NCBI GenBank assembly: GCA_947589675.1
Contig: CANQCI010000007.1
Span: 1 to 49,638, forward strand
DNA from: an uncultured Bacilli bacterium
GTDB taxonomy: Bacteria > Bacillota_I > Bacilli_A > RF39 > UBA660
DNA length: 49,638 nt
Reading direction: 5' to 3'
In this document: in pieces, positions 1 through 7,810 of the stretch
How the letters are laid out: each line of letters starts with the position of its first letter
Numbering within the stretch: position 1 is the first letter of the stretch
Program-made: the position numbers and the translations under genes
Notes under the pieces: generated by a model
Databases searched by the model: none
Seen by the model: only the letters and a program-made list of their open reading frames with translations
Told to the model about the DNA's origin: nothing

Positions 1-1
1 T

Positions 2-78
<77 letters not shown>

Positions 79-85
79 TTTATAT

Positions 86-162
86 GGCCCGTTGGTGAAG
101 CGGTTTAACACATATGCCTTTCACGCATACATTCATGGGTTCAAATCCCGTACGGGTCACCA
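86..162 (+). tRNA. tRNA-Glu (anticodon UUC)
   Basis: Acceptor stem GGCCCGT pairs with ACGGGTC, with discriminator A and encoded CCA. The anticodon loop CTTTCAC gives TTC, read as glutamate. The T arm GGTTCAAATCC is canonical. It is the last tRNA of the cluster and a terminator follows within 15 nt. Confidence 0.94.
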
Positions 163-174
163 ATTTTGAATACT

Positions 175-200
175 AAATCCCTTATTTAAAGGGATTTTTT
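175..200 (+). terminator. Rho-independent terminator of the tRNA-Ile/Glu cluster
   Basis: Stem AAATCCC/GGGATTT (175-181 with 191-197) with a 9-nt loop, followed by a run of T at 195-200. Confidence 0.75.
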
Positions 201-220
201 AATACCCAATTTTATATCCA

Positions 221-253
221 TTAGAAAAGCTACCCTAAAGGTAGCTTTTCTAA
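221..253. terminator. Perfect 14-bp hairpin, probable terminator of the converging minus-strand gene
   Basis: Positions 221-234 are the exact reverse complement of 240-253, with a 5-nt loop. The stem is flanked by A/T runs. It lies between the plus-strand tRNA cluster and the 3' end of the minus-strand gene at 374, so it can stop transcription from either side. Confidence 0.55.
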
Positions 254-373
254 GCGGCACTTGGCGCCAACACGGGTTTGATCCGATGAATTAGTCCAAC
301 AGACCAAAATAGATATAATAATATCTAAATAAATTATACCATATTTTTAAAATAATAGAAGCAAAATTTTTCA
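254..373. other. Gene-free stretch with an unexplained GC-rich patch
   Basis: No reading frame is supported here. Positions 254-305 are clearly richer in G and C than the surroundings and include the palindrome TTGGCGCCAA (261-270). The rest (306-373) is AT-rich. I do not recognise an RNA family. Confidence 0.4.
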
Positions 374-1216
374 TTATGAATTAGAAGCCAAGGTGCCATG
401 CCAAAATTGGTCAGCTTCAAAAGTATTATAGTTTCTATAAAGAGTATATTCATTATCTAAATTAGGATTACTAATAATTAGATTTTGAAAATCATTTATA
501 ACATTTTCTTCCATTATTACTTGGTTAGTTTCAGCAATTAAAGAAATAGAGCCAGCTTGAATATTTTGATTTAAATCAACAAATAAACTTTTGACTGATG
601 AGTCATCCTCAGGTCTTTGTAATTTATCATTTCCAAAAGCCATGATATTTCCCCCATTTAAAAGATAACCAACACTAGAACTAATACTCATTTTCGCCGA
701 GTCAATAACCAGTTTCCCCTCGCCGGTAAACTCCAGCAAACTATTAGAAGCAATAGCCCCCATGTAGGTGTTACTTACCCCCGCTTGAATATAATTTTCA
801 CTACCCAATGGTATATTAATTACTACTTTTCTAGCTTGATCAACAACAATTGCCTCATATTCTGAACTAATATTAACATTATTTAAATTTAAGACTACAA
901 TATCTTGGGTATTAATATGAATAGAGCCATTAATAAGTGCCCCCGAAAGATTATAAGTACCACCCGAATCAATGACAACATTTTGCTTAACCGTCCGAGC
1001 TCCACTGCCACTTACAATTGAATTTATCCCTAGTTTAATAAAGGCAACATTCGGTAAAATGGTTTCTTCATTTTCACTAGCCGGAACAAATGTATTATTA
1101 ATTTCTTCACTTTTAGGCTCATCTTTTTGCATAAAAGGAGCAATTATTAACATAATTAATAATAGGATAATTAAAAAACCTAATATACTGGCAACAATAA
1201 GATTGCTCTTTTTCAC
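374..1216 (-). CDS. Membrane-anchored Cthe_2159-like carbohydrate-binding beta-helix protein
   Basis: About 280 residues. One hydrophobic segment near the N-terminus (IVASILGFLIILLLIMLIIA) is a signal anchor or uncleaved signal. The rest resembles the Cthe_2159 / DUF4353 family: a GTYNLSG motif followed by parallel strand repeats such as VVLNLNNVNISSEYEAIVV and KVVINI. The founding member of that family binds cellulose-like and pectin-like polymers, so an extracytoplasmic glycan-binding role is likely but inferred. The protein is short for the family, which often exceeds 400 residues. There is no ATG. I place the start at the GTG at 1216, because TTGGTGAAGA just upstream offers a weak SD and a TATAAT box at 1233-1238 leaves only a short leader; TTG at 1228 is the alternative. 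It stands alone, divergent from the tRNA-Arg gene. Confidence 0.6.
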   Translation of the reverse strand: MKKSNLIVASILGFLIILLLIMLIIAPFMQKDEPKSEEINNTFVPASENEETILPNVAFIKLGINSIVSGSGARTVKQNVVIDSGGTYNLSGALINGSIHINTQDIVVLNLNNVNISSEYEAIVVDQARKVVINIPLGSENYIQAGVSNTYMGAIASNSLLEFTGEGKLVIDSAKMSISSSVGYLLNGGNIMAFGNDKLQRPEDDSSVKSLFVDLNQNIQAGSISLIAETNQVIMEENVINDFQNLIISNPNLDNEYTLYRNYNTFEADQFWHGTLASNS

Positions 1217-1232
1217 ACTCTTCACCAATATT

Positions 1233-1238
1233 ATTATA
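1233..1238 (-). promoter_or_regulatory. -10 box (TATAAT) for the beta-helix gene
   Basis: TATAAT on the minus strand 16 nt upstream of the proposed GTG start at 1216. No good -35 hexamer is visible. Confidence 0.4.
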
Positions 1239-1314
1239 TAAAAAAAATATTTAAGACGGCGAATTTATTTAAAAAATATTCTTTTATTGACACCTTTTTT
1301 ACTTCGCAAAATAC

Positions 1315-1344
1315 TTGACGAAGAAGAAACTTATGGGATATAAT
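1315..1344 (+). promoter_or_regulatory. SigA-type promoter of tRNA-Arg
   Basis: -35 TTGACG (1315-1320), 18-nt spacer, -10 TATAAT (1339-1344). The expected start is about 1351, seven bases before the tRNA. Confidence 0.8.
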
Positions 1345-1357
1345 GTATTTAAGAGAT

Positions 1358-1434
1358 GTCCTGGTAGCTCAGCTGGATAGAGCACTCCCCTTCTAAGGGA
1401 TTGGTCGGGGGTTCGAATCCCTCCCAGGACACCA
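1358..1434 (+). tRNA. tRNA-Arg (anticodon UCU)
   Basis: Acceptor GTCCTGG pairs with CCAGGAC, with discriminator A and encoded CCA. The anticodon loop CTTCTAA gives TCT, which reads AGA/AGG arginine codons, the main arginine codons in AT-rich genomes. Own promoter upstream and terminator downstream. Confidence 0.95.
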
Positions 1435-1448
1435 ATTATATATTTAAA

Positions 1449-1476
1449 ATAATCTAGCGAAAACTAGATTATTTTT
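1449..1476 (+). terminator. Terminator of tRNA-Arg
   Basis: Stem ATAATCTAG/CTAGATTAT with loop CGAAAA, followed by T5 at 1472-1476. It lies between the tRNA and the next plus-strand gene. Confidence 0.8.
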
Positions 1477-1494
1477 AAAAAGTGAGGAATTAAA

Positions 1495-1785
1495 ATGAAA
1501 AATAAGTATCAAAGATTAAATAAAGAAGATAGGAAAAAAGCTCGAGATCGATTTTATCGTACTCCCTTTGGTAAGGAATTAAAACCTCGTTTACAACGTA
1601 TTTTAATTATTGGCATATTATTATTAATCTATGCTAGTTATCTTCTAATTGATGCGATATTTAAAAAAAGTATCTGGGGGGCTTTAGCCGCCACCGCAAT
1701 TTACCTTTTTGCTTTATTTTTCCTAATTGGTAGACATAAAATAATTGTCCGTGATGTAAATGATTTTTTAATTAAAAGAAAATAA
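1495..1785 (+). CDS. Small two-helix membrane protein, unknown function
   Basis: 96 residues. The N-terminal ~40 residues are strongly basic and contain many lysines and arginines (DRKKARDRFY), which favours a cytoplasmic N-terminus. Two hydrophobic segments follow at roughly 37-57 and 62-80, separated by a short KKS loop, and the tail is again basic. There is a clear SD (GAGG) eight bases before the ATG. I do not recognise a family. The gene sits 18 nt behind the tRNA-Arg terminator, so read-through may contribute to its expression. A second small membrane-protein gene follows 32 nt downstream on the same strand. Confidence 0.65.
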   Translation: MKNKYQRLNKEDRKKARDRFYRTPFGKELKPRLQRILIIGILLLIYASYLLIDAIFKKSIWGALAATAIYLFALFFLIGRHKIIVRDVNDFLIKRK

Positions 1786-1817
1786 TTTATAATAAACATG
1801 AAACATAAAATCTTATT

Positions 1818-2189
1818 ATGAGTATTGATGAAAAATTTAAAAGATTAAAAGAAGAAGATTTTATTTGGATTGTTTATTTTTTTATTGCTGCAGCAGCCCT
1901 ATACTCTAATAATGAAGAAAGAAAATATTATTTAACCCGCAATAATAGTTTTTATAAAAAGCAAAAAACAATCAATATTATTATTTTAACGATTGCTTTT
2001 TTCATTTACTTATATTTTATTTTAAATCAAACCGAAGATTTAAAAAATATGGAAAAAAATTTTTATAGCCAAACTTATCGAGAAAATTTTGCGAGGCTCA
2101 TAGCTTCCATTCTCTTTTTAGTGGGTGGGGCTATTTATGTGGTTTTAGAAATTGTCCAAACAGAGCCTGATGAAGTAGGATTTATTTAG
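1818..2189 (+). CDS. Small three-helix membrane protein, unknown function
   Basis: 123 residues. Hydrophobic segments lie at about 16-30 (FIWIVYFFIAAAALYS), 51-68 and 93-113, separated by charged lysine-rich stretches. No SD is visible before the ATG, but TATAAT occurs just after the previous stop (around 1789), so it may have its own short-leader transcript. The last eight bases overlap the 3' end of the oppositely oriented deacetylase gene, and no terminator fits between the two converging genes. No family recognised. Confidence 0.55.
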   Translation: MSIDEKFKRLKEEDFIWIVYFFIAAAALYSNNEERKYYLTRNNSFYKKQKTINIIILTIAFFIYLYFILNQTEDLKNMEKNFYSQTYRENFARLIASILFLVGGAIYVVLEIVQTEPDEVGFI

Positions 2190-3387
2190 TAAAATACCGG
2201 TAACTATTATGTTTTAAAATTGGCTGGTTATAGCTATTTGCTAAATCGCTTACCGTAACTGCTTGATAACCTCGGACATACAATTCTGGTAAAATTTGTT
2301 TTATGGCATCAATGGTTGTCCGATACATATCATGAAATAAAATAATACTTCCCTCTTTAACATTGTCTAAAACATAATTTACAATATGCTCAGTATCCCG
2401 GTACCGCCAATCCTCAGTATCAAGGTTCCACAAAATGAATGCCGTATCTAAAGCTTCTTTAATCTCATTATTAATGGCTCCATAAGGCGGACGCATGAAA
2501 ACAAAGGTTTTACCAATAATATTAGTTAAAAGTTCATTACTTTGGTTAAATTCGGCAATAGCTTTAGTTAAATCTTCCCTTTTTAAGTTTTGATGAGCCC
2601 AGGAGTGATAACCAATTTCATTCCCACTTTCATTAACATATCGCACAACATCTTGAAAGGACTGAAGGCGATTACCTACCATAAAAAATGTTGCGTGAAC
2701 ATGGTTTTTATTAAGAGTATCAACAAGCTCTTTGGTTAAATTTGATGGGCCATCATCAAAAGTTAAACTTACTAATTTTTTATTAGTATTAATAACTGAA
2801 CCCATTTCATTTTGATAATCCGGATTAATATTAACTGGAATTGTTAAATAATCTTTTATTTCATTATAATTAACTTTTAAAGATAATTCTTCATTAATAC
2901 TTGGATTAATAACATAATTATAAAAATAGATAATTAGTTCATTTTCATAAAAAGCATAAACATTATCATGATCCATATTACTTAAAACTGAGGCAATAAA
3001 ATCAGGATATTTTAAAGCAATTAATTCCTTAATTTTGGTAGCAAAATTAGTTATTTCGGCTGGCTTAATTAATTCGGTAAAATTAACTTCTTCCCCCGTT
3101 TCATAAGTAAATAGATGACTTTCATATAAATTATTATTTTTAATAATCACACTAGTATATTCTTGATTTAAATCAGTTTCCCAAACTTTCCCAGTATTTA
3201 AACTAGCAACATAATCACTAATTTTCTTACTTTTAACTGGTTTCTTTTCTTTAAATATAGTTAAATGTCCTTCATTTATTAAAATATTGTTATTAAAAAA
3301 ATGGAAGTAACTTATACCTAAAAGAAGAAAACCTAGAGCTAAAAAGCCCAGAAAATTTAAAGATATTTTGCGTAACCGATACTTCAT
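2182..3387 (-). CDS. Membrane-anchored polysaccharide deacetylase (PdaC-like)
   Basis: 401 residues. An N-terminal membrane anchor (about 10-30) is followed by a region of ~150 residues resembling the DUF4163/DUF3298 part of Bacillus PdaC, then a NodB-type deacetylase domain from about 205 to 385. Family motifs are visible: TFDDGPS (motif 1, catalytic and metal aspartates, ~209-215), HSWAHQN (metal histidines, ~262-268), RPPYG, a D-W-R motif (EDWRYRD) and the final ILFHDMY. All residues expected of a CE4 enzyme are present, so it probably removes acetyl groups from peptidoglycan or another surface glycan outside the cell. SD AGAGGT precedes the ATG. It lies 16 nt downstream of an ABC-2 permease gene, so it is likely the last gene of that operon. 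Confidence 0.85.
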   Translation of the reverse strand: MKYRLRKISLNFLGFLALGFLLLGISYFHFFNNNILINEGHLTIFKEKKPVKSKKISDYVASLNTGKVWETDLNQEYTSVIIKNNNLYESHLFTYETGEEVNFTELIKPAEITNFATKIKELIALKYPDFIASVLSNMDHDNVYAFYENELIIYFYNYVINPSINEELSLKVNYNEIKDYLTIPVNINPDYQNEMGSVINTNKKLVSLTFDDGPSNLTKELVDTLNKNHVHATFFMVGNRLQSFQDVVRYVNESGNEIGYHSWAHQNLKREDLTKAIAEFNQSNELLTNIIGKTFVFMRPPYGAINNEIKEALDTAFILWNLDTEDWRYRDTEHIVNYVLDNVKEGSIILFHDMYRTTIDAIKQILPELYVRGYQAVTVSDLANSYNQPILKHNSYRYFTK

Positions 3388-3403
3388 AATATACCTCTTT
3401 CTT

Positions 3404-4828
3404 TTATATATTTTTAATATTTCGTTTTTTAAAGACTAATTTGGCCGTGATAATCATTACTAAATAATAGATTAAACAAGTAATTAAGGATTGCACCAAA
3501 GAAATACCATAGGTACTTTCTTGATTAAATAATAGATATGTTAAATCCCAATTGGGGGTTACAAAATATTTTAAGAAATTTAAATTATAAGTTACAAATA
3601 AACTATTAATAATATCTGATGCTATATACCCACATAAAGACAAGGTTATAGCAAAAGCATTACTACATATAAGGGTTGATAAACTAAAAGCTAAAGTAGC
3701 AAGTAAAATGATTTTGGGCATTAAATAAATTGTATTTAAAAGAAAATATTTAAAGACATTAATTGTTTCAATCGCCCCGATTTTAAAGTTATAACCAACC
3801 ACCGGTATCGCTAAATCCTTAAAGCCAAAGAATATTCCCCCGAAAAGCATTTCGCCCCCAGCAAAGAAAAGAATGATAAAGACCAGCATAATTAAGACTG
3901 TGATAAATTTAGCTCTTAAAATAGTACTCCGTTTATAAGGAATAGTTAAAAGAGATTTAATGGTTCCTCGGTGAAACTCATCACTAACAATAGTCCCGGC
4001 AATCATAATCACAAAAATAATAATTAAAAACCCATATTCATTATAAAAATCGGCTAATATTCCCCTTACTGATGCCATATTATTAGTATCTACTTTATTA
4101 TCTAAGATATACTGATTTTCCATAAATTCCGCATAATCCCCTTGATAACTTTTCTTTAATTCCTCCGTCTTAGCATATTCATAATCTAATCTCCCATCTA
4201 AAAGCATCGTTTGATTTTCAATAGTTTGACTTAAATAATTATCACTATACCCAACATCATTTTGTAAACGATAATTAAGTAAATATTTATTATATTCATA
4301 AGCTTTTAAAGTTCGATTACTATCTAAAGTTTGATTATTTTCTTCCGTATATTTAATATTTTCATTTACTTGTTCTAACTCTAAATTAACAAAATACCGC
4401 CAATTATTACTATCTAATTTAAATATTAAATCATCAATTTGTTCTCTTAACTTAGAAGCTTTCTCTTCATCATTATTAACATATAAATAATTATAATATT
4501 GATTTATTTTATCAGCAACATAAGTATAATACTTATTTACTTGCCATTCATTAGCATTTTTTAACACAAATTCTTCTTGTTCTTTTTCGGCTAAAAGATT
4601 AGCATACTTACTCATACTTCCTTTTTCTTTATCAAAGTTAGCTATTTCGTTTTTTAAATATTCTAAATGTTCTTCATCCCCATAAGAAACATAATAATTA
4701 CTATTAATATCCATTGTTTTATAAATATAATTAGTTAAAACAATATATCCTAACATTAAAAATAAAAATATAATTGTTCCTTTTTTATGAAATACTTTAT
4801 AAATTTCATTATATACTAATCTAACCAC
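3404..4828 (-). CDS. ABC-2 type transporter permease
   Basis: 474 residues. One membrane helix near the N-terminus (TIIFLFLMLGYIVLTNYIY) is followed by about 220 polar residues rich in Tyr, Asn, Glu and Lys that should form an extracytoplasmic domain. Five or so further helices follow between about 265 and 470. The motif DEFHRGTIKSLLTIPYKR, just after the second helix, is typical of ABC-2 permeases. It starts with GTG, overlapping the last eight bases of the ATPase gene, so the two are translationally coupled and form one exporter. The substrate is unknown; the adjoining deacetylase hints at a cell-envelope role. Confidence 0.85.
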   Translation of the reverse strand: MVRLVYNEIYKVFHKKGTIIFLFLMLGYIVLTNYIYKTMDINSNYYVSYGDEEHLEYLKNEIANFDKEKGSMSKYANLLAEKEQEEFVLKNANEWQVNKYYTYVADKINQYYNYLYVNNDEEKASKLREQIDDLIFKLDSNNWRYFVNLELEQVNENIKYTEENNQTLDSNRTLKAYEYNKYLLNYRLQNDVGYSDNYLSQTIENQTMLLDGRLDYEYAKTEELKKSYQGDYAEFMENQYILDNKVDTNNMASVRGILADFYNEYGFLIIIFVIMIAGTIVSDEFHRGTIKSLLTIPYKRSTILRAKFITVLIMLVFIILFFAGGEMLFGGIFFGFKDLAIPVVGYNFKIGAIETINVFKYFLLNTIYLMPKIILLATLAFSLSTLICSNAFAITLSLCGYIASDIINSLFVTYNLNFLKYFVTPNWDLTYLLFNQESTYGISLVQSLITCLIYYLVMIITAKLVFKKRNIKNI

Positions 4829-5711
4829 GTTTCTTACCCCCAGTTTTTTGTAAAAAGGCTTCTTCTAAACTTAACTCAACATGTTTTACTTCATATATAT
4901 CTACTTTTTCTTTAACTAATTTTCTTATAATTTTCGCTATCTGTTCTTTTTTCGCTTTAACATAAAAACTAGTTTCTTTTACTTCATACATTCCGGGAAT
5001 ATTTAAATCTTTAGTAGAACTAACAACAAATAAATATTTTTCCGTATTCTTTTTAAAGTCTTCCACATTACTAGCTTCTATTATAACCCCATTTTCAATG
5101 ACACAAACTTTATTACAAAAACTTTCTAATTCCGCTAAGTTATGACTCGATATTAAAATGCCCATCCCTTCTTTGGCCAGCTTTTTTAATAAATCCCTTA
5201 AGTCTTTAATTCCCTCAGGGTCTAAGCCATTCGTTGGTTCATCTAATATTAATAAATTAGGATTAGCAATTAAAGCCCGAGCAATCCCAAGCCTTTGCCG
5301 CATCCCGAGCGAATACTTGCTAACTTTATCATGAATCCGGTCTTTTAAGCCTACCATTGTTGCTAATTCCAAAATTTTTTCTTCCCCTACATCTTGGTAA
5401 TAATTAGCCATTAATTTTAAATTTTGATAGCCAGTTAAATACATATATAAATCCGGATTTTCAACAATTGCCCCCACTTTAGCAATGGCTTTAACAAAAT
5501 CTTTTTCAATATTATAACCATTAATAATAACACTACCTTTATCAATCCCAATTAACCCTAGTATTAGTTTTATCGTCGTGGTTTTCCCACTTCCATTAGG
5601 TCCAATAAAAGCTAAAATATCTCCCGCATTAATTGTAAAAGAAACATCTTTTAAAACTTGTTTATAGCCAAGCTTCTTATTTATTTTTTGACATTCTAAT
5701 ATTTTTTTCAT
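4821..5711 (-). CDS. ABC transporter ATP-binding protein (ABC-2 exporter)
   Basis: 296 residues. Walker A GPNGSGKTT at about 37-45, signature YSLGMRQRLG near 133-142, Walker B LLILDEPTNGLD near 154-165 and the switch histidine in ISSHNL. This is a complete DrrA/CcmA-type ATPase with a C-terminal extension of ~80 residues. I choose the ATG at 5711 over the GTG one codon upstream, because GAGG lies 7 nt before it. The SD is part of a small hairpin (AACCT TACG AGGTT). The partner permease overlaps its stop codon. An extended -10 box overlaps the end of the upstream xer gene, so the exporter may be transcribed separately. Confidence 0.9.
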   Translation of the reverse strand: MKKILECQKINKKLGYKQVLKDVSFTINAGDILAFIGPNGSGKTTTIKLILGLIGIDKGSVIINGYNIEKDFVKAIAKVGAIVENPDLYMYLTGYQNLKLMANYYQDVGEEKILELATMVGLKDRIHDKVSKYSLGMRQRLGIARALIANPNLLILDEPTNGLDPEGIKDLRDLLKKLAKEGMGILISSHNLAELESFCNKVCVIENGVIIEASNVEDFKKNTEKYLFVVSSTKDLNIPGMYEVKETSFYVKAKKEQIAKIIRKLVKEKVDIYEVKHVELSLEEAFLQKTGGKKRG

Positions 5712-5730
5712 CACTTAACCTCGTAAGGTT

Positions 5731-5739
5731 ATTATATCA
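5731..5739 (-). promoter_or_regulatory. Extended -10 element for the exporter operon
   Basis: TGATATAAT on the minus strand. Its TGA is also the stop codon of the xer gene. There is no convincing -35 hexamer. Confidence 0.4.
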
Positions 5740-6633
5740 TCTTTCCCCATTTTTTTCTTCTCTTTTAAATGTTTTTAAATAAACTTCTCGAAGCCTTTCA
5801 TTAGAAACATGCGTATATATCCCCGTGGTATTTAAATTAGCATGCCCCAAAAGTTCTTGCACCGTTTTAATATCAGCTCCATTATTAAGAAGATGAGTGG
5901 CAAAAGTATGCCGGAAAGTATGGGGAGTCACATGACTTTTTAAAGCTAAATCAGCTACCACATCTTTGATCATTTTTTCAACACTATATATATCATAGGG
6001 CTTACCTTTATTTAGAAAAAGATATTCACTATTATTGGTATCTAACAAAGGTCTTACCTCTTTTAGATATGTTGTTAATATTTCTTGGGCATATTCCCCA
6101 TAATAAACTATTCGCTCTTTACTTCCTTTACCCAATATTCTAATTTTTAATTCAGATTCATCAATATCTTTTAACTTAATATTAACCATTTCACTAACCC
6201 GGCAACCCGTGGCATAAAACATTTCGACAAATAATCTTTTAATAATTCCCTCATTACTTTTAATATCAATACTATCAATAATTTGTCTTAATTCTTCATA
6301 ACTTAAATAATTAGGTAACTTCCGGTCTAATTTAGGATTTTTAATGGTTTTAAATAAGTTTTCGGAAACAACCCCCTCATCCAAAAGATAATTATAAAAA
6401 CTTCGGGCAGCACTAATCTTCCTCGAGATAGTCGTTTTCTTTAATTTCTTAGCATCTAATTCTTTTAAGTATTCTCTGATATCATCTCTTTTTAAATTTT
6501 GATAATTATAATGTTTAACTTTAAAAAAAGAAGTTAATCCTAATAAATCTTTTTGATAACTAATAATCGTATTAGGTGAAGCATTAACCTCTTTTTGTAA
6601 ATAATTTAAATATTCCTTAACTTTTTCTTCCAT
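5737..6633 (-). CDS. xerC: Tyrosine recombinase, XerC/XerD type
   Basis: 298 residues, the normal length for chromosomal Xer proteins. The N-terminal SAM-like core-binding domain (1-95) is followed by the catalytic domain. All catalytic residues are present: Arg in GCRVSE (~143), Lys in GKGSKER, HxxR in HTFRHTFATHLL (~236-247), His in LLGHANLNTT and the nucleophile Tyr in GIYTHVS. It acts with a partner Xer protein on dif sites to resolve chromosome dimers. Nothing around it looks like an integrated element, so a housekeeping Xer is favoured over a phage integrase. XerC and XerD cannot be told apart by eye. SD GAGG precedes the ATG. The previous gene ends two bases upstream, so they share an operon. 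Confidence 0.85.
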   Translation of the reverse strand: MEEKVKEYLNYLQKEVNASPNTIISYQKDLLGLTSFFKVKHYNYQNLKRDDIREYLKELDAKKLKKTTISRKISAARSFYNYLLDEGVVSENLFKTIKNPKLDRKLPNYLSYEELRQIIDSIDIKSNEGIIKRLFVEMFYATGCRVSEMVNIKLKDIDESELKIRILGKGSKERIVYYGEYAQEILTTYLKEVRPLLDTNNSEYLFLNKGKPYDIYSVEKMIKDVVADLALKSHVTPHTFRHTFATHLLNNGADIKTVQELLGHANLNTTGIYTHVSNERLREVYLKTFKREEKNGER

Positions 6634-6635
6634 GT

Positions 6636-7271
6636 TTAATCCTCAAGTAGTTTTAATTTAAACAGTCCATTTAATTTTTTCCCCGCATTTTTTTCTTGAT
6701 CAGCATCAAGATTAATCAATGTAACCCGAGCTTTCCAAACTTGATTTACAAAACTTTTATCATTATTAGCCATTATTTCATGATTAGCATCAACTATATA
6801 TTCCCCCGTTTTATCTGTAATATCAAAGCCACTGACACCATCAATCGATACATAATCTAATCCCTTTATTTGTTTTACCTCGACATCATCAGGATCAGTA
6901 ATGGTTAAAATTACTTCCGGTTTATTTTTATTAACCGAATAAACTAAATCATTAGCTAGTAAATCCACACTTACCGCATAATGAAAACGAGCCACTTCCA
7001 TATCCGTTCCTTTAGAAACTGTCGCTTGAGCATAAGTTTGATCAAATAAATTATTCATGTCTTTGCCAAAATTAAACATATCCGCATAAATAGATATGGG
7101 ATTACCCGCATCAAAAATAAGGGAAGTCATGGTAACCGACTCCACTTTAGAGGTAGCCGAAACATTATTAGAATTGATAACAGCAAAATAAGCCAAAGTA
7201 GCCCCCACACAAGTAATTAAAAAGGCAACAAGATAAATCATTAATAGCATACTCCGAGACTTTCTATTCAT
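6636..7271 (-). CDS. SipW-type signal-peptide protein (TasA/camelysin-like module)
   Basis: 211 residues. The N-terminus is a basic stretch plus a hydrophobic segment ending in GATLAYFAV, the pattern of signal peptides handled by SipW-type signal peptidases (as in TasA/CalY). The following domain corresponds to the first ~200 residues of the two large lectin proteins at 35686 and 43772: compare SLIFDAGNPISIYA with SLTFHAGTPINITA, and GFDITDKTGEY with GFDITKRRGAF. So this is that module as a stand-alone protein. A secreted, possibly fibre-forming surface protein is likely. It has its own promoter and precedes xerC by two bases. No SipW peptidase gene is in the window. Confidence 0.6.
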   Translation of the reverse strand: MNRKSRSMLLMIYLVAFLITCVGATLAYFAVINSNNVSATSKVESVTMTSLIFDAGNPISIYADMFNFGKDMNNLFDQTYAQATVSKGTDMEVARFHYAVSVDLLANDLVYSVNKNKPEVILTITDPDDVEVKQIKGLDYVSIDGVSGFDITDKTGEYIVDANHEIMANNDKSFVNQVWKARVTLINLDADQEKNAGKKLNGLFKLKLLED

Positions 7272-7298
7272 ATTATCAATCCTTTATTATCCTACTTA

Positions 7299-7327
7299 AG
7301 AATACCATTTTTCCATTCAAAAATCAA
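7299..7327 (-). promoter_or_regulatory. Promoter of the SipW-type protein / xerC operon
   Basis: -35 TTGATT, 17-nt spacer, -10 TATTCT on the minus strand, just downstream of the terminator of the previous operon. Confidence 0.55.
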
Positions 7328-7334
7328 CCCTCGG

Positions 7335-7361
7335 AAAAAAGAGCCAGCTTGCCTCTTTTTT
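7335..7361 (-). terminator. Terminator of pilin-like operon 1
   Basis: Stem AAAAAAGAG/CTCTTTTTT with a 9-nt loop, 14 nt after the stop codon of the last gene. The symmetric A/T arms supply the U tract. Confidence 0.7.
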
Positions 7362-7375
7362 AGATTTCCCTTTCC

Positions 7376-7810
7376 TCATCTTCCAAAAGAATTGTTAATG
7401 AGAGAATTTGCTTGAGCACTCTTTTCTAAAAATTGATAGTAATTTTCATCAGCCGTAAATTCTACTGATTTTCGGCTTGCCGTTTTCGTAACATGCGTAT
7501 ATTTACTCATTTCTTCGAGTGCTCTTTTAGCTTGGGGATACATTTGCTTTAAATAATGTATTTTACATTTGTGTTCATTAGCTACCATATTTATATTATT
7601 TAATATAAATTGCCCTTGTTTTTGGTTAATAGTATTTTTATCTATACCTTTTAAAAAATTTTCTGATGATATCATATATGGAGTCAAAATATTTGATTTT
7701 TTCATCAATTCATCAATAGATTTAAAACAACCTCTTTCATCATAAAAACTTAAGATTAATTCATTATTATTATATCCTTTATCTTTTAATATCTGAGGAT
7801 ACATTTTCAC
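7376..7810 (-). CDS. Hypothetical protein at the end of pilin-like operon 1
   Basis: 144 residues from the GTG at 7810, or 142 from an ATG two codons later. There is no signal peptide or membrane segment, so it is probably cytoplasmic. It is mostly helical in character, with a basic centre (KCKIHYLKQMYPQAKRAL) and a polar C-terminus. The GTG overlaps the TAG stop of the preceding metallopeptidase-like gene (TAGTG), so it is probably translated by coupling; the nearest SD (AGGAG, 7826-7830) is 15 nt away. I recognise no family. Position suggests a partner or immunity-like role for the HExxH protein, but that is speculation. Confidence 0.5.
   Translation of the reverse strand: MKMYPQILKDKGYNNNELILSFYDERGCFKSIDELMKKSNILTPYMISSENFLKGIDKNTINQKQGQFILNNINMVANEHKCKIHYLKQMYPQAKRALEEMSKYTHVTKTASRKSVEFTADENYYQFLEKSAQANSLINNSFGR

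Noticed and set aside
972-1241. A plus-strand gene opposite the beta-helix protein
   Set aside because: It lies antisense to a coherent signal anchor and beta-helix sequence, has no SD, and its translation resembles no protein type.
5737-6633. Tyrosine recombinase as integrase of a mobile element or as a pilin-locus inverter
   Set aside because: Length and motifs are those of a housekeeping Xer protein. No att-like repeats, phage genes or inverted promoter segments lie around it.
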